A stretch of 64,000 bases of DNA from JANXMY01 sp964251675 (GTDB lineage Bacteria > Armatimonadota > Armatimonadia > Armatimonadales > Capsulimonadaceae): positions 62,001 through 126,000 of the forward strand of contig CAXUKS010000005.1 of assembly GCA_964251675.1 (NCBI GenBank), given 5' to 3'. This document shows, piece by piece, positions 7,227 through 16,256 of the stretch. How positions within the stretch are numbered: the stretch's first letter is position 1; every line of letters begins with the position of its first letter. The notes under the pieces are model-generated. The model had not been told where the DNA came from, ran no database searches, and saw only the letters and a program-made list of their open reading frames with translations. The position numbers and the translations under genes are program-made.

Positions 7227-9912
7227 CTACCGGTCGCGGCCACTGCCGCTGTCGGCGAGGTTGGCCTGGGCGGCGGCGAGGCGGGCGATGGGTACGCGGT
7301 ACGGGGAGCAGGAGACGTAGTTCAGGCCGATTTTGTGGCAGAAGGCCACCGAAGACGGCTCGCCGCCGTGTTCGCCGCAGATGCCGAGCTTGATGTTCGG
7401 GCGGACTTTCTTGGCAAGCTCGACGCTGATTTCCATCAGCTTGCCGACACCACTCTGGTCGATGGACTCGAACGGGTCGCCGGGCAGGATTTTCTGGGCC
7501 ACATAGGGCTTCAGGAACTTGTCCGAGTCGTCGCGGCTGAAGCCGAACGTCATCTGGGTCAGGTCGTTGGTGCCAAACGAGAAGAACTCGGCTTCGACTG
7601 CGATCTCATCGGAGGTCAGCGCGGCGCGGGGGATTTCAATCATCGTGCCGAACATGTAGTCCACGGCCTCGCCGTTGGCCTCAGTGACTTCTTTGGCGAC
7701 CCGCTCCAGGTTGGTGCGGACAGCCTTCAGCTCGTTGACATGGCCGACCAGCGGGATCATGATCTCCGGGTGCGGGTTCGCGCCGTTCTTTTTGGCGGCA
7801 ATCGCGCCTTCCAGAATGGCCCGCGTCTGCATCTCGACGATGCCGGGGAACACGATAGACAGGCGGCAGCCGCGCAGGCCCATCATGGGGTTGATCTCGT
7901 GCATCCCCTCGACTTTGTGCAGCATGTCGGCTTTGGCCGCAAGCTCCGGGCTGTCGGGATGAGTGGCTTTCAGGGTCGCCACTTCGGCGATCAGGGCGTC
8001 CAGCGACGGCAGGAACTCATGCAGCGGCGGGTCGATCAGGCGAATGGTCGCGGGACGGTCGCCGAGGGCCTCAAAGATGCCCTGGAAGTCCGACCGCTGA
8101 TAGGGCAGCAGGGCGTCCAGATACTTCTTGCGCTCTTCTTCGTTCTCGGCCAGGATCATGGACTGCACAATGGGGCGGCGGTCTTCGGCAAAGAACATAT
8201 GCTCCGTGCGGCAGAGGCCAACACCTTCCGCGCCCAGCTTGATCGCCAGCGCCACGTCTTCGGGCGTGTCGGCATTGGTGCGAACGCCCAGCCGCTTGAC
8301 TTCATCCGCCCAGCCCAGCAGCGTGCCGAACTCGCCGGTCATTTCCGGGTCCACCACGGCCACCGTGCCGTCGATGACTTCGCCCAGCGTGCCGTTCAGC
8401 GAGATCGGGTCGCCTTCGTTGATGGTCCGGCCACCCACGGTGAACGAGCGTGCGCCGACGGAAATGTCGGAGCAGCCGGCCACAGTCGGGATGCCAAAGC
8501 CGCGTGCCACGAGGGCCGCGTGCGACGTCATGCCGCCGCGCTCGGTCAGGACGCCCTCGGCGGCCAGCATTCCCTTGAGGTCGTCGGGCGAGGTGTCGGC
8601 GCGAACCAGAATGACCTTCTGGCCGAGGCCTCCCTTGCCCAGCTCAGCGGCGCGGGAAGCGTCGAAGACGGCAATGCCGGTGGCCGCACCGGGTCCGGCG
8701 GGCAGGCCCGTCGCCAGCAACGTGTACTTCGCGCCGGGCTTGATGATCGGGTGCAGGCACTGATCCAGAAGCTCCGGGTTGATGCGGGCCAGCGCGGTTT
8801 CTTTGGAGATCACGCCTTCGTTGACCAGGTCCACCGCGATTTTGACGGCGGCAGGGCCGGTGCGCTTGCCGGAGCGGCACTGCAGGATATACAGCTTGTT
8901 GTGCTCAATGGTGAACTCAATGTCCTGCATATCCTTGTAATGCTCTTCCAGCCGGGTGCAGATTTCGTCAAACTGCCGGTACATATCCGGGTTCTGGACT
9001 TTGAGCTGCGAGATGGGCATGGGGGTGCGGACACCCGCGACGACGTCTTCGCCCTGGGCGTTCATCAGGAACTCGCCGAAGACTTCATTGGCGCCATCGG
9101 AAGCGTTGCGGGTGAAGGCAACACCCGTGCCGCAGTCTTCGCCCTGGTTGCCGAAGACCATCGCCTGAATGTTGACGGCGGTTCCGAGGTCATCGGAAAT
9201 CTTTTCGCGCTGGCGGTACAGGATGGCCCGGTCATTGTTCCAGGACTTCCAGACGGCGGAGATGGAGTCCTGAAGCTGCTGCAGGGGGTCCTGCGGGAAC
9301 TCGCGTCCGGCCTTCTCTTTGATATGGGCCTTGTAGGTCTCGCAAAGCTGCTTGAGCTGTTCGCCGTTGACCTGAAGGTCGTCGGTGACGCCGAGGTCCT
9401 TCTTCATCTCATAGAAGAGATGCTCGAAGTCATGCTTTGCCAGATGGTTCGTGCCGTCCGAGTAGGCCACGTCCGAGAGCATCATCAGGAAGCGGCGGTA
9501 GGAGTCGTAGACAAACCGCTCGTTGCCGGTCAGCGTGATCAGNNNNNNNNNNCGCCTCTACGGTCGCGTCGTTCAGGCCCAGGTTCAGAACCGTGTCCAT
9601 CATGCCGGGCATGGAGAACTTTGCGCCGGAGCGCACCGAGACCAGCAGGGGGTTTTCGGTGTCGCCCAGCGTCTTGCCGGTCTTCGTTTCCACATCGGCC
9701 AGCGCCGCTTTGAGTTCGTCCATCAGGCCATCCGGAAAGTTCCCGTCGCCTTTGTTGTACGCCACGCAGGTGTCGGTCGTGATCGTGAAGCCGGGAGGGA
9801 CGGGCAAGCCAATGTTGCTCATCTCGCACAGGTTCGCACCCTTGCCGCCCAGTTCATCGCGCATCGTTGCGTTGCCCTCTTCAAAGAGCCACACGCGCTT
9901 GGTGTCTGCCAT
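7227..9912 (-). CDS. ppdK: pyruvate, phosphate dikinase (interrupted by a 10-N gap)
   Basis: PpdK interconverts pyruvate, ATP and phosphate with phosphoenolpyruvate, AMP and diphosphate, linking glycolysis and gluconeogenesis. The N-terminal ATP-grasp part (MADTKRVWLFEEG..., GGKGANLCEM) is followed by the phosphohistidine domain (TERGGMTSHAALVARG, catalytic His) and a C-terminal TIM-barrel PEP/pyruvate domain ending near CGEHGGEPSSV. The intact product would be about 890 residues, the family's usual size. The reading frame shifts across the N run at 9543-9552, but joining the sides directly gives DATVEA-LITLTGNERF, which fits the family with no residues missing. GAGGAG precedes the ATG. Confidence 0.95.
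9543..9552. other. assembly gap (10 N)
   Basis: Ten N bases inside ppdK. The number is a placeholder: ten bases break the frame, whereas a gap of zero or a multiple of three restores it. Confidence 0.95.
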
Positions 9913-9962
9913 TCATTTCTCCTCTATCGTGATACTTCTAAAGTTTTATTGCTGCTCTGCGT

Positions 9963-10328
9963 CTAAAGTGCTTCTATACTCACAAAGCCTCCATCTCTAC
10001 CTTGAAAACGCACATCGCTTTCTTCCAGCAATGTCATTCCAATAAGCGGAGCGCCTTCTAGAGCCAGCACTTCGACATCTCGTTCTTCGTCATCCCAAAG
10101 CAGTGTACCCTGATACACTTCTAGCAAAATCGGACTGCCATCTGCTAACCCAGCAGGCTGAAGACGCAGAAATGGCAGTGACAAAGCGGCGCAGGAGTTT
10201 TTGTCCAACGTTGTCACGCCGGTAAAGCCACTGTCCAGAACAAACTCGATATTTGCTTCCTGGCCCTCGGGGCCAGAGAGCAGCAGCTCAACAAAGACGC
10301 GCCGGTTTTGAACTGTCCCTGTGATCAC
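9963..10328 (-). CDS. clan AA aspartic protease-like protein (AF_0612 type)
   Basis: A 121-residue retropepsin-like protein. The motif FVLDSGFTGVTTL (residues 29-41) replaces the DTG triad with D-S-G, as in the AF_0612 family of small clan AA proteases, and a second hydrophobic GMTLLEE segment follows near residue 97. Such proteases act as dimers. It starts with GTG overlapping the stop of the preceding gene (GTGA). Related proteases in cyanobacteria and Chloroflexi are often preceded by the same kind of small protein seen here, so the pair may be a two-part module. The substrate is unknown. Confidence 0.8.
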   Translation of the reverse strand: MITGTVQNRRVFVELLLSGPEGQEANIEFVLDSGFTGVTTLDKNSCAALSLPFLRLQPAGLADGSPILLEVYQGTLLWDDEERDVEVLALEGAPLIGMTLLEESDVRFQGRDGGFVSIEAL

Positions 10329-10591
10329 TGCTTGGTCGCTCTTGGGCCGCTGATGCTTTCCACAAAGGGAAAGCCGACCCGAATGCCATACAAGGCCGCG
10401 CCGGGGTCTTTGGCGAGGGCACGGCGGTTTGCCGCCAGCGAGTCCTGCCCAATCTCGTATTCACCGGACTCGACATCAATAATAACGACTTCGCCGTGGT
10501 GTTCTTTTTCCAGCACATTGCGGAGCCGGGCGGCGTAAATTTCCTCGCCGAGCCGGGCGATCTCTTCATTTGTCAAACGCGGGTGCGGCAT
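10325..10591 (-). CDS. small protein paired with the clan AA protease
   Basis: An 88-residue protein (MPHPRLTNEEIARLGEEIYAARL...) with the pattern GEVVIIDVESGEYEIGQDSLAANRRAL and a C-terminal YGIRVGFPFVES segment. This type of protein often sits directly upstream of AF_0612-type proteases. The ATG at 10591 was chosen because GAGG lies six bases upstream; an ATG at 10603 is also open. It overlaps the protease start by 4 nt. It may be an antitoxin-like partner or substrate of the protease; this is inference. Confidence 0.7.
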   Translation of the reverse strand: MPHPRLTNEEIARLGEEIYAARLRNVLEKEHHGEVVIIDVESGEYEIGQDSLAANRRALAKDPGAALYGIRVGFPFVESISGPRATKQ

Positions 10592-10605
10592 GAGTGACCT
10601 CATTT

Positions 10606-10920
10606 TCAGGCCGTTGCAAATTTCGGTGCAGGCATCACAGGCTGTCTGGAGCGCCTCATGTTTTCGTCGAACGCCTGCGTCAGCCCCTGAAATCCCTCAA
10701 ACTTGTCTTCAATTTCCTGCAAGCGGCTGCGAAACAGGGGGATTGTTTCCTGGCCGTCGTAGTCACGATAATCATCCATCAGCATGAAGCCGAGCGCGTC
10801 GGCATGGTCAAGGATACTTGCCAGAGTTTGGGGGCTGGTATCTTTGTAGCCAAGAAAGCGTGTAGAAATAATGACCCTATGGATTGCCCGAATACCGCTG
10901 TCGTAAAAGTTCGAGTTCAT
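10606..10920 (-). CDS. small uncharacterised protein
   Basis: A 104-residue protein starting MNSNFYDSGIRAIHRVIIST, helical and acidic in its second half (DHADALGFMLMDDYRDYDGQ). No known domain recognised. It overlaps the preceding gene by 44 nt and ends 14 nt before the next start, so it belongs to a four-gene block with the protease. The ATG at 10920 fits better than the longer frame, whose extra residues are shadow coding of the upstream gene. Confidence 0.6.
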   Translation of the reverse strand: MNSNFYDSGIRAIHRVIISTRFLGYKDTSPQTLASILDHADALGFMLMDDYRDYDGQETIPLFRSRLQEIEDKFEGFQGLTQAFDENMRRSRQPVMPAPKFATA

Positions 10921-11218
10921 CTTCTGCAACCTCCACGTCTGCAATCGCTGTCCCCGATGTTCCGGGAACCACAATAATCGGTGGCAGCTTTTGGCCTCGC
11001 TGCGTCATTCGTAAGATTACTCCCCAGCTTGCGCCGCGAGGGCCTTTATCTTCAATGACCGACTTGGGTGAACGCAAGTCTTTCAACAGAACTTGAAAAA
11101 TCGGCCCAATGCCGTTGATTTGAGCCGGGATCGTCTCCCGGCGGCAGAGCCACGCGGCTTTGGCGCGGCGCACACCATCTTGGATTTCATAAAGTGTATC
11201 AGCTAGCGGTTCGTCCAT
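10877..11218 (-). CDS. small uncharacterised protein, first of four overlapping genes
   Basis: A 113-residue protein starting MDEPLADTLYEIQDGVRRAK, with two predicted beta-rich segments (GASWGVILRMTQRGQKLPPIIVVPG and TAIADVEVAEDELELL). No family recognised. A TATACT box at 11259-11264 (minus strand) with a weak -35 suggests it leads the operon that continues to the clan AA protease. The longer frame upstream has no coding look. Confidence 0.55.
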   Translation of the reverse strand: MDEPLADTLYEIQDGVRRAKAAWLCRRETIPAQINGIGPIFQVLLKDLRSPKSVIEDKGPRGASWGVILRMTQRGQKLPPIIVVPGTSGTAIADVEVAEDELELLRQRYSGNP

Positions 11219-11294
11219 CCCAAGACCTTTCCCCGCACGTCGCCGGAAACCGCTGATAAGTATACCCGACAATGGGGACAGGGGGCAAGAGCAA

Positions 11295-12302
11295 TTATGT
11301 CTCCCCTGCACCCAGCCGCGAGTCGGCGCGGACGGATAGGCGGGCCGGGCTGCTGCCCAGGGTGAGGTATTCGGCGGTGGCGGTGAAGCCGTCAGCGGTC
11401 AGTGCCAGCCGGAGGGTATCGGCGAGAGGAGACGGGGGCAGAGGCAGCGCGGCCAGTGTGTCGGCCCACTGCCCGTGCGTTTTGTGGTAGGCATGCTGGG
11501 CGTGGTAGACGGCCATGAGTAAATCGCGGGCGGGCTGGGAGGGGTCGGGGAGGAACTCGTCCGTGCCAGGCGGGGCGTCGGAGAACTGCACGAAGCCCCA
11601 GCGTTCGGGGCGGTGCATATCCACGACGCCCTGCGGGGACCAGACCCAGTTATGCTCGGGGAGATTGGGAACTTTGTGATATGTGCCGCCCTCGACGGTC
11701 ACATCCCACTCAACGCGCGAGAAATTAGCACGCCACTGGTCGCCCTCTTTCGGCGGCGCGGGGCGGCCTGCGTGCTGGGCCAGATCGGCCCACGGCAGGG
11801 CCAGCTCGACAGTCCAGCCCCGGTCGGTGTCGGCGGGGTCATTGAGGGTGCCGTCGATATGCACGGCCTGCTTTAAGCCCGGAGCGTCCCACTCATTCAG
11901 GGCCGGGCCGCCGTCGCGGTACGGCTTGACCAGCCGAAGGTCCCAGACCGTGCCAAGCGCATTGATTTCCAGCTCAAAGTAGCTGTGATTGTCGCCGTCG
12001 GGGTCTAAGAATACTTCAAAGTCCGGGTCCTGAAAGATGACCGAGTCGTGCTCGGTTAGTGTCGCCCAGACATGCGGCTCTTCTATCTCAGCGGCGATGT
12101 AAAAGTACGTATCATCCCACAGCATCTTGGCGCGGGTGCGAAAGCGCGGGGCGGGGCGGCTGTCGCCCTCAATGTCTACAAAGTCGGCTGTCCACGGGGC
12201 GTCATGCCAGGGGCCGTCTGTCAGCCGTCCGTCAAAGGCAGGCGGCTGGGCAGCCCGATAACAGACGTAGCCACGCGGGGCAGGCAGGGACGGTTCGTTC
12301 AT
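11295..12302 (-). CDS. carbohydrate-binding CBM9-like domain protein
   Basis: A 335-residue protein with a CBM9-like domain over about residues 10-245: PPAFDGRLTDGPWHDAPWTADFVDIEGD, then LWDDTYFYIAAEIEEP and FEVFLDPDGDNHSYFELEIN, ending near RWGFVQFS. This domain binds the ends of sugar chains. The C-terminal 80 residues are unassigned. There is no signal peptide. The start codon follows a GGGTAACAT box by six bases, so the mRNA is likely leaderless. It lies after two amidohydrolase genes on the same strand. Confidence 0.85.
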   Translation of the reverse strand: MNEPSLPAPRGYVCYRAAQPPAFDGRLTDGPWHDAPWTADFVDIEGDSRPAPRFRTRAKMLWDDTYFYIAAEIEEPHVWATLTEHDSVIFQDPDFEVFLDPDGDNHSYFELEINALGTVWDLRLVKPYRDGGPALNEWDAPGLKQAVHIDGTLNDPADTDRGWTVELALPWADLAQHAGRPAPPKEGDQWRANFSRVEWDVTVEGGTYHKVPNLPEHNWVWSPQGVVDMHRPERWGFVQFSDAPPGTDEFLPDPSQPARDLLMAVYHAQHAYHKTHGQWADTLAALPLPPSPLADTLRLALTADGFTATAEYLTLGSSPARLSVRADSRLGAGET

Positions 12303-12308
12303 GCCGCT

Positions 12309-12314
12309 ATGTTA
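12309..12314 (-). promoter_or_regulatory. -10 box of a leaderless promoter
   Basis: GGGTAACAT on the minus strand, with six bases between the box and the ATG of the CBM9 gene, so transcription should start at or next to the start codon. Confidence 0.55.
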
Positions 12315-12382
12315 CCCGAAACTGCCGGAGTATAGAGGGATCCCACCCCGGCAGGGGGTCGCAGTGAGTGCTGCGTGCCAGG

Positions 12383-13492
12383 TCAGACACGGGGCGTCTT
12401 TTTCGCCGCAAAAAGGGCCTGACCGTTTGCGACGAAGATGCGGTGCTGGTCTGAGGTGGCCAGGGCGGAGCGCTGAAGGACTGCCGTCGTCTTGTCCGTG
12501 GTGGCAAGCGGGAAGTCGGAGCCAAACAGGAGGCGGTCCGCGCCAACAACGCGGGTGGCGAAGTCGATGGTGTGCGGGTCCCGGCCATACACGCCGGTGT
12601 CGAAGTACACGCGGCGCAGCAGGGCGGCCTGGTCCGGCCCCTTGCCGCCATGCAGTTTGGCCCAGGTGGCGTAAAACGCGCTGGAGCCGCCGAGCATGGC
12701 GATCTGCACAGTGACATCGGGGTACGGGTCCAGAAACCCTGTCTGCGTCAGCGTCAGCGCCCCCAAAGCAAACGAGGCGCTGCGCTCCAGCGCGGCCCGC
12801 AGCGCGGGCGCGTCGTCGGGCGGCGTGTCCAGCGCCGTCTGTCCGGGAATGGTCGGATGAGCGGGGCCGGTGTGCAGATAGAGATGGCTGCCGTGCTTCT
12901 GGGCCACCTCGAAGATAGGCGTCAGACGCTTCGCCCCTTCCAGCGTCTGGAACGCGCCGACCGGCAGGACGGCCCCAATCAGCCCCAGGTCTCGGTGCGA
13001 GCGGTCCAGTTCCCTGGCGGCCCAGTCAATATCGGAGGTCGGCAGGGCCGCCAGGCCGGAAAATCGGTCGGGATGCTTGCGGACCAGCGCGGCCAAATCC
13101 TCGTTGAAGGCCGTCCAGAGCGGCTTCGCCTCGGCGGCGGTGAGGGCAGCGTCCACGCCCAGCGTCGTCGGCCAGGAGATGACTTGCCGCTGGACGCCCG
13201 CCCGGTCCAGATGTGCCAATCGGGCGTCAACGTCGGTGAACTCGGCTGCCAGAGGTAAGGGCCTGGCAGGTACCTTTCCGGTAGATGCACTCCCCCCGGA
13301 CACAAACACCAGCCGCCCGTCCGTGTCGGTGCCCAGATGCGGCCCGGTCGTCCGCGCCTTCAGGATTGCCACGGACTGCGGCGAGAACCAATGGTTATGC
13401 CAGTCAATGGTCCCTTTTGGGGCAACACCGTCCGGCGTGAGGGAAGCGGCAGGCAGTGCCGCTCGAAAAAACTCTCGGCGTGTCGTCTTCAT
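12383..13492 (-). CDS. Tat-exported amidohydrolase (amidohydrolase-2 family)
   Basis: A 369-residue metal-dependent hydrolase or decarboxylase of the amidohydrolase-2 family (ACMSD-like). The N-terminus MKTTRREFFRAALPAA is a twin-arginine signal, so it is probably exported folded. The first metal motif is DWHNHW (His32, His34); later conserved parts are the LYLHTGPAHPTIPG segment and FGSDFPLATTDKT near the C-terminus. It is a tandem paralog of the next gene upstream, sharing most motifs, with a 9-nt gap. Its substrate is unknown. Confidence 0.88.
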   Translation of the reverse strand: MKTTRREFFRAALPAASLTPDGVAPKGTIDWHNHWFSPQSVAILKARTTGPHLGTDTDGRLVFVSGGSASTGKVPARPLPLAAEFTDVDARLAHLDRAGVQRQVISWPTTLGVDAALTAAEAKPLWTAFNEDLAALVRKHPDRFSGLAALPTSDIDWAARELDRSHRDLGLIGAVLPVGAFQTLEGAKRLTPIFEVAQKHGSHLYLHTGPAHPTIPGQTALDTPPDDAPALRAALERSASFALGALTLTQTGFLDPYPDVTVQIAMLGGSSAFYATWAKLHGGKGPDQAALLRRVYFDTGVYGRDPHTIDFATRVVGADRLLFGSDFPLATTDKTTAVLQRSALATSDQHRIFVANGQALFAAKKTPRV

Positions 13493-13501
13493 TGTGTTCT
13501 C

Positions 13502-14671
13502 CTAAGCAGCCTTCCCGACAGCGGCAAACAAAGTCCGTCCGTTGTCCACGAAGACGCGCCGCTTCTCGTCGGTGCTCAGCGCCGCCCGATGGATAGCGGC
13601 GACGGTCTTGTCAACCGTGACGATAGGAAAGTCCGAGCCGAACAGGATACGGTCTCCGCCGAAGGCCCGCACGGCAAGGTCCAGGCTCGGCTCGGCCCGG
13701 CTGATGGAGGCGTCCAGATACACGCGGCGCAGCCGCGCCACCGGGTCCGGGGAGCCATCCGCCGGCGGCCCCGTCCGGGAGATGGCGGCCAGCCAGGGCG
13801 TCAGCCCGCCAAGCATGGCGATCTGCACGGTGACATCCGGGTATGGGTCCAGAAAGCCCGTTTGCGTGAGAGTGATGACGCCGCGTGCATACGTGGTGGC
13901 CCACTCATAATCGTAGCGCACTCCCGGCACGTCGTCGGGCGGCGTATGCAGCGTCGTCTGTCCGGGAATGGTGTGATAGGCAGGGCCGGAGTGGACATAG
14001 ACAACGCCCCGATGCTTCTGCGAGACCTCGAAAATCGGCGTCAGCCGCCTGGCCCCCTCCCGCGTCTGCAAAGCACCGACCGGAAGCACCACGCCGATCA
14101 GGCCCAGATCACGATAAGCGCGATCCAGTTCTTTGGCCGCCCAGTCAATGTCGGATGTCGGAACCACCGCATAGCCGGAAAAGCGGTTGGGATGCTTGCG
14201 GACCAGGTCGGCCAAGTCTTCGTTAAAGGCCGTCCAGAGCGGCTTCGCTTCATCGGGCGTCAGCAGCGCGTCGTACCCCGTTGTAGTCGCCCACGAAATA
14301 ACCTGACGCTGAACGCCTGTCTGGTTCATGTGCTGCAGCCGGGCGTCAATGTCGGTAAAGCCGACCACAAGCGGCAGGTGGCTCGCCGCTCCCGATGCCG
14401 ATCCCGAGACCAGGGCAAACTGGCCGTCGACGTTCTTTTCCAGGCGCGGCCCGGTCGTCCGCTTTTTCAGTATTTCGATCTGCCGGGGCGTGATCCAGTG
14501 GTTGTGCCAGTCAATGGTTCCTGCCGGGGCGACGCCCCCGGCGATCAGCGTCCCGTTCCCGCCATCGTTTGTCAGCGGGGCAGCCCCGGCCCGTTGCAGG
14601 AGCGTGGGAGCGGCGGCCACAGCGGCGGCCCCTAACAGGGCGGACTGGACGAATTCTCTGCGCGTTTTCAT
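13502..14671 (-). CDS. Tat-exported amidohydrolase (amidohydrolase-2 family), paralog
   Basis: A 389-residue paralog of the previous entry with the same order of motifs: twin-arginine signal (MKTRREFVQSALLGAAAVAA), DWHNHW (His56, His58), VYVHSGPAYHTIPG and FGSDFPIVTVDKT. The frame is open upstream to 14965, but that region overlaps the pilin gene and the ATG at 14671 gives the proper Tat signal. The two amidohydrolases probably arose by tandem duplication and may act on related aromatic acids. Confidence 0.88.
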   Translation of the reverse strand: MKTRREFVQSALLGAAAVAAAPTLLQRAGAAPLTNDGGNGTLIAGGVAPAGTIDWHNHWITPRQIEILKKRTTGPRLEKNVDGQFALVSGSASGAASHLPLVVGFTDIDARLQHMNQTGVQRQVISWATTTGYDALLTPDEAKPLWTAFNEDLADLVRKHPNRFSGYAVVPTSDIDWAAKELDRAYRDLGLIGVVLPVGALQTREGARRLTPIFEVSQKHRGVVYVHSGPAYHTIPGQTTLHTPPDDVPGVRYDYEWATTYARGVITLTQTGFLDPYPDVTVQIAMLGGLTPWLAAISRTGPPADGSPDPVARLRRVYLDASISRAEPSLDLAVRAFGGDRILFGSDFPIVTVDKTVAAIHRAALSTDEKRRVFVDNGRTLFAAVGKAA

Positions 14672-14720
14672 CTCTTGTTTTGCCTTTCTGCCGCGTGGGC
14701 ATCTTTTCGGCTTGGGGGCA

Positions 14721-15572
14721 TCAGGACCCCTGGCCCTCAAGCCACCATCCGGTGACGCCCTGCCAGCTATTTTGTTTGGCCTGATCTTCGCTGTAAACGA
14801 TGCCCGACTGGCTCGGCGTGGGGTGGATGCCGTCGGCCTGGAAGTTGGGGCTGGGGGCGCGAACCCACTTGACGTGTCCATCGAAGAACGCATAGTTGGA
14901 GCCGCCGCTGTGCCGGGCGCGGGCAGCGGGATAGTTGCCCCAGTCGTGCGGCTGCCAGGTGGCATTGGGGTTGCTGGCGCTGTCGTCGCCCGTGGTCATG
15001 TTGTAGGAGCCGCGTCCCTCGCCAAGCAGGACGGTGCTGGCAGGCTTCTGGATCTGCGCCAGCGTCGCTGATGGCTTCCGGTACGGATCGCCGACCGGGG
15101 TGGTGGCGGCATACGAGCCGAGGTAGTTCAGGTTGCAGATGTAGGCCCGGATCGTGGTCGTGGTGAAAGTTTTGACGGGGCCGGACTTGTCCTGAGTGGT
15201 GGCGTCAAAGTCGGGGCAGGTGAAGACGCTCAGGTGCTGCAAGCCGTAGGCGGTCGCATAGGTATTTGCGTTTTGCGGGACGCCGCCCTTGACATAAGGA
15301 TCGATTTCGTAGTACCACGAGCCATTGCCCAGCGAGTTATCGGCAGTCTGCTGGTAGTTGGACATGGGGAACGTCTCGTCAAAGTCCTGAACATACTGCA
15401 GGAATGCCAGGCCCAGTTGCTTCTCATTGGACTGGCACGAAGCGCGGCGTGCGTTCTCCCGCACCTTTTGGAAGACGGGAAAGAGGATCGCCGCGAGAAT
15501 AGCGATGATGGCGATGACGACGAGCAGCTCAATCAGGGTAAAGCCGCGCCGATGGGAAACGGTGTAGGTCAA
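14721..15572 (-). CDS. DUF1559 prepilin-type protein
   Basis: A 283-residue type II secretion/type IV pilin-like protein. Its prepilin signal is HRRGFTLIELLVVIAIIAIL: a prepilin peptidase cleaves after Gly and methylates Phe. The body matches DUF1559 (ARRASCQSNEKQLGLAFLQY) and the C-terminus has the expected FFDGHVKW (H-x9-DG type) motif. The start is a TTG with AAGGAG seven bases upstream; an ATG 14 codons earlier lacks such a site. Long leader with a hairpin and operators (see 15634-15777). Confidence 0.9.
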   Translation of the reverse strand: MTYTVSHRRGFTLIELLVVIAIIAILAAILFPVFQKVRENARRASCQSNEKQLGLAFLQYVQDFDETFPMSNYQQTADNSLGNGSWYYEIDPYVKGGVPQNANTYATAYGLQHLSVFTCPDFDATTQDKSGPVKTFTTTTIRAYICNLNYLGSYAATTPVGDPYRKPSATLAQIQKPASTVLLGEGRGSYNMTTGDDSASNPNATWQPHDWGNYPAARARHSGGSNYAFFDGHVKWVRAPSPNFQADGIHPTPSQSGIVYSEDQAKQNSWQGVTGWWLEGQGS

Positions 15573-15633
15573 TTCTTTCTCCTTATCTTGTCTTTTAGAC
15601 CAGCCGGTCCACATTTGGACAGACCAAACAAAA

Positions 15634-15676
15634 GAGGCCGGACAATGCTCTTTGTGGGGAGTATTGTCCGGCCTCC
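15634..15676 (-). terminator. leader terminator or attenuator before the pilin gene
   Basis: GAGGCCGGACAAT pairs perfectly with ATTGTCCGGCCTC around a 17-nt loop. On the minus strand the stem is followed by TTTTGTTT, as in an intrinsic terminator. It stands between the promoter at 15749-15777 and the pilin start, so it could attenuate pilin expression. Confidence 0.6.
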
Positions 15677-15701
15677 TGGCGTCAGGTCAGCACTTGCGTG
15701 A

Positions 15702-15723
15702 TTAACTAGTTTGTTACTAGTAA
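15702..15723. promoter_or_regulatory. paired ACTAGT palindromes, candidate operator
   Basis: AACTAGTT (15704-15711) and TTACTAGTAA (15714-15723) are adjacent perfect palindromes just downstream of the minus-strand promoter. A related site with ACTAGT and TAGTAGTAAAT lies at 15884-15904. This spacing fits a repressor operator. Confidence 0.5.
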
Positions 15724-15748
15724 ATATACTAATTGTTCACGAGCAGCC

Positions 15749-15777
15749 AGTGTACCCCGAAGAATCAGCAAAGTCAA
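15749..15777 (-). promoter_or_regulatory. sigma-70 promoter for the pilin gene
   Basis: On the minus strand TTGACT (15772-15777), a 17-nt spacer and TACACT (15749-15754). The start near 15742 lies just before the ACTAGT palindromes. Confidence 0.65.
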
Positions 15778-15779
15778 TC

Positions 15780-16256
15780 CCGAACGAGTAAAATAAAAAA
15801 TTGTATTTCGCTCAGTGATTTTCCTCTTGCCGGAGGTGCAAAATGCCGAATGATAGGGTATCATCGTGAAACACTGATTAAATACTAGTTAGTTAGTAGT
15901 AAATGTAGACAAACAGTGTTCGGCTGGAACACGGCTTCGCAAGGGGAACCAAAATGAATCAAGGCACTGCTGCTTCAGAAACTATTCTCGGCGCGAATAC
16001 TCTGCCGGACAAGGCAGCGTTTGTGGTATGGCCGTATGCGTGGGGGTGCAGGGGGAGCTGGCCCCAGCTTTGGTGGGGAGCGGTCTATCAGCAGGCCTGG
16101 CAGAACGCCCAGAGGGCCTCGGCGATGCCGAAGCGACTGCAGGTGCGGGCCACGGACTGGCCGCGTGTCAGCCGCAACTAGGCGGTTGCCGAGCAGGGGA
16201 ATCAAAGCAGACAATCCTGACCTCCGGTTGTCCGGTCAGCCAGAAGAAGGAGCTGA
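15780..16256. other. gene-poor intergenic stretch
   Basis: AT-rich at first, with a second ACTAGT-containing site (15884-15904). An ATG at 15954 with an upstream AAGGGG opens a 75-codon frame rich in Trp that resembles no protein I know; another frame stays open to 16297. Neither is convincing as a gene, and a decayed short gene is possible. Confidence 0.4.

Noticed and set aside
7335..9713. Long plus-strand open frame
   Set aside because: It is the antisense shadow of ppdK; the minus strand has clear family motifs.
15954..16181. 75-codon frame with AAGGGG upstream
   Set aside because: Trp-rich product without homology or codon bias; a second frame is equally open.
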